This document shows, one piece after another, positions 32,324 to 33,869 of a stretch of 33,869 nucleotides of DNA (positions are counted from its first letter, which is position 1; each line of letters opens with the position of its first letter). Under the pieces are notes generated by a model that had not been told where the DNA came from, searched no databases, and saw only the letters and a program-made list of their open reading frames with translations. A program made the translations under genes and the position numbers. Source of the stretch: an uncultured Clostridia bacterium (GTDB lineage: Bacteria; Bacillota; Clostridia; Oscillospirales; Ruminococcaceae); NCBI GenBank assembly GCA_947584375.1, contig CANPWL010000020.1:1-33869 (forward strand), given 5' to 3'.

Positions 32324-33869
32324 ATGAGTTTTAAAAAGATTTTATCATTGCTTGCGTCATTGGCAATGATGGTAACAGCGGTTACGGGTGCTATGAGTGT
32401 ATCGGCTGAAACCGATTCAGGTACTTGCGGAGAAGTAAAATGGAGCTTTGACAGTTCAACAGGCAAGCTTACGATTACAGGTGAGGGTGCAATGGCATCG
32501 CCTAAAACAGGTCATATAGATGAATGGGGACATGTTGTAGCAGAAGACTTCTCAGATATATACACATATAAAAAGTATAAAGACAGTATTATTGAGGTAG
32601 AAATTGAAACAGGAGTAACATCAATAGGATTTTGTGCATTTTATAAGTTTCCAAACCTTGAAACTGTTTCTTTGCCATCAACAATAACAGAATTTGTTTC
32701 CTTTGGTAATGTTTATTATGCTTATTATAATTTTTCATTTGCAGAATGCACATCTCTTAAAAATCTAACACTGACTGATGGTATGACGGCATTAGGTAGT
32801 GGCGCATTTAGAGACTGTACAGCACTTGAGAGTGTAAGAATTCCTAAAACTCTTACTGCTTCAACTAATGATGATGGTTCTGAAGATGCTACAGGTAAAA
32901 ATGGTTGGGGAGTTGCAACATTTGAAGGTTGCACATCATTAAAGGATGTAATACTGCCGGAAGGGCTAACTGTAATAGGAGCGTATGCTTTTAGAGGAAC
33001 AGCAATTGAAAGCATTGTTATTCCGTCAACAATAAAAAAGTGGAGTCTTCATACTGCAGGAAGTAATTCTCCAACTATGAATGAAGCATTTATTGATTGT
33101 ACAAATCTTTCATCAGTTGAATTTACAAAGGGATTAACATGCATTAATGGTTCGCCATTTAGAGGTTGTAAGTCACTAAAAAAGATATTTATACCTGCGT
33201 CTGTAACAGATCTTATGCGAGCTTTTGGTACTTCGCAGGATAAAGATGCACCGTCGATTGAAGAAATAACATTTGAAGATGGTTCACAGATCACAGAATT
33301 AGCTCTTCAAGCATTTTATAACCTTGGATCTTTGAAGATTTTAGAAATTCCTGAAAATGTTACTACTGTTGATCGTGCTTATAGTTATCTTAATTCATTA
33401 GAGGATCTATATGTATATTCAAAAAATGTGCATGCATATGCCGTACCTTATAAACAAAGTGAAAACACAAAAGTTTATTGTTTTAAAGATTCGCAGGTAT
33501 ACAGCGATTTAATAAAAGAAAATATTACCCCTTATGACATCAGCAATGTTATATCAAGCAAGCTTGAAGAATTAAATACAGCAGTAACAGAGGCAGAAAA
33601 ATATCCTGAAAAGGACTACACCGCAGAGAGCTATGGAGAACTAAAGGCATTGCTTGACGAGGCTGCAACAAAGAATAATGAATCACACGTTATAGGTTTA
33701 ACGTATCTGACAGAGGATATATATACGGCAATAAAGGGCTTAGAGAAAAAGCCGCCTGAAGATAATACATCAGGTAAAGGATCAGATTCATCAAACTCGC
33801 AGCAGCAAACACCTAATAAAACCACACCACAGACGCCTACAACAGCAAGACCGACTAAGTCAACAAGAA
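32324..33869 (+). CDS. BspA-type leucine-rich-repeat surface protein with FIVAR-like domain (partial)
   Basis: The gene starts at ATG 32324, nine bases after AGGAGG, and is open at the right edge (515 codons seen). A signal peptide (about 1-28, VSA-ET) leads to an opening GEVKWSFDSSTGKLTITGEG. LRR_5/BspA repeats follow (ITSIG-type: FAECTSLKNLTL, FRDCTALESVRIP, FEGCTSLKDVILP, FRGTAIESIVIP). A FIVAR-like helical segment (LNTAVTEAEKYPEKDYTAES, about 405-470) and a Thr/Pro/Ser-rich linker end the visible part. Such proteins are secreted or wall-bound and bind host or plant polymers; a membrane or wall anchor may lie beyond the edge. Control by the divergent XRE repressor is likely. Confidence 0.9.
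   Translation, partial: MSFKKILSLLASLAMMVTAVTGAMSVSAETDSGTCGEVKWSFDSSTGKLTITGEGAMASPKTGHIDEWGHVVAEDFSDIYTYKKYKDSIIEVEIETGVTSIGFCAFYKFPNLETVSLPSTITEFVSFGNVYYAYYNFSFAECTSLKNLTLTDGMTALGSGAFRDCTALESVRIPKTLTASTNDDGSEDATGKNGWGVATFEGCTSLKDVILPEGLTVIGAYAFRGTAIESIVIPSTIKKWSLHTAGSNSPTMNEAFIDCTNLSSVEFTKGLTCINGSPFRGCKSLKKIFIPASVTDLMRAFGTSQDKDAPSIEEITFEDGSQITELALQAFYNLGSLKILEIPENVTTVDRAYSYLNSLEDLYVYSKNVHAYAVPYKQSENTKVYCFKDSQVYSDLIKENITPYDISNVISSKLEELNTAVTEAEKYPEKDYTAESYGELKALLDEAATKNNESHVIGLTYLTEDIYTAIKGLEKKPPEDNTSGKGSDSSNSQQQTPNKTTPQTPTTARPTKSTR

Overview
The window looks like the chromosome of a low-GC Gram-positive gut-type Clostridia, most like Ruminococcus/Oscillospiraceae. The basis is AT-rich DNA, strong AGGAGG ribosome sites, frequent TTG starts, a BspA-type leucine-rich-repeat surface protein, an LCP cell-wall ligase and an ACGX-type radical-SAM peptide system. 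The genus assignment is inference; no rRNA or tRNA gene was seen.

Region 1 (1-16.5 kb) is a tandem array of displaced RHS/YD-repeat tails. Eight copies of the 3' end of an RHS core, nearly identical in DNA, are each fused to a different C-terminal domain and followed by a small immunity-type gene. Two C-terminal domains can be classed: a papain/C39-like cysteine peptidase and an Amidase_6-type hydrolase. Several modules are decayed: one has a frameshift plus a stop, one a frameshift, and one is reduced to an amidase tail. Their immunity genes stay open, and two immunity genes have lost their toxins. Short scars of core DNA lie between modules. Cassettes 1, 2 and 6 and the terminal stub start with the same unit: a hairpin, then a consensus or near-consensus sigma-A promoter lying inside RHS coding sequence. 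No cassette has a convincing ribosome site for its RHS part, while most immunity genes do. This fits a silent toxin library with an expressed immunity library, fed by or feeding a full-length rhs gene presumably upstream of the window.

Region 2 (16.6-21.9 kb) is clearly more GC-rich and looks acquired. It holds a minus-strand RiPP-like operon: a 58-residue ACGX-repeat precursor, a radical SAM/SPASM enzyme, a nitroreductase-like flavoprotein, and a flavin-binding protein fused to a two-cluster ferredoxin. A HxlR-type regulator is divergent, with a promoter and direct-repeat candidate operators between. A GH127 beta-L-arabinofuranosidase follows, and the region ends at a terminator that resembles the array hairpins.

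Region 3 (22-33.9 kb) is ordinary AT-rich chromosome: a secreted FnIII protein, a probable small RNA, an aldo/keto reductase with ferredoxin tail, an LCP ligase, the tRNA-modification pair ttcA-tcdA, ferritin, YebC, IlvE, and an XRE repressor divergent from an LRR/FIVAR surface protein that runs off the right edge. Most of these genes have readable promoters and terminators.
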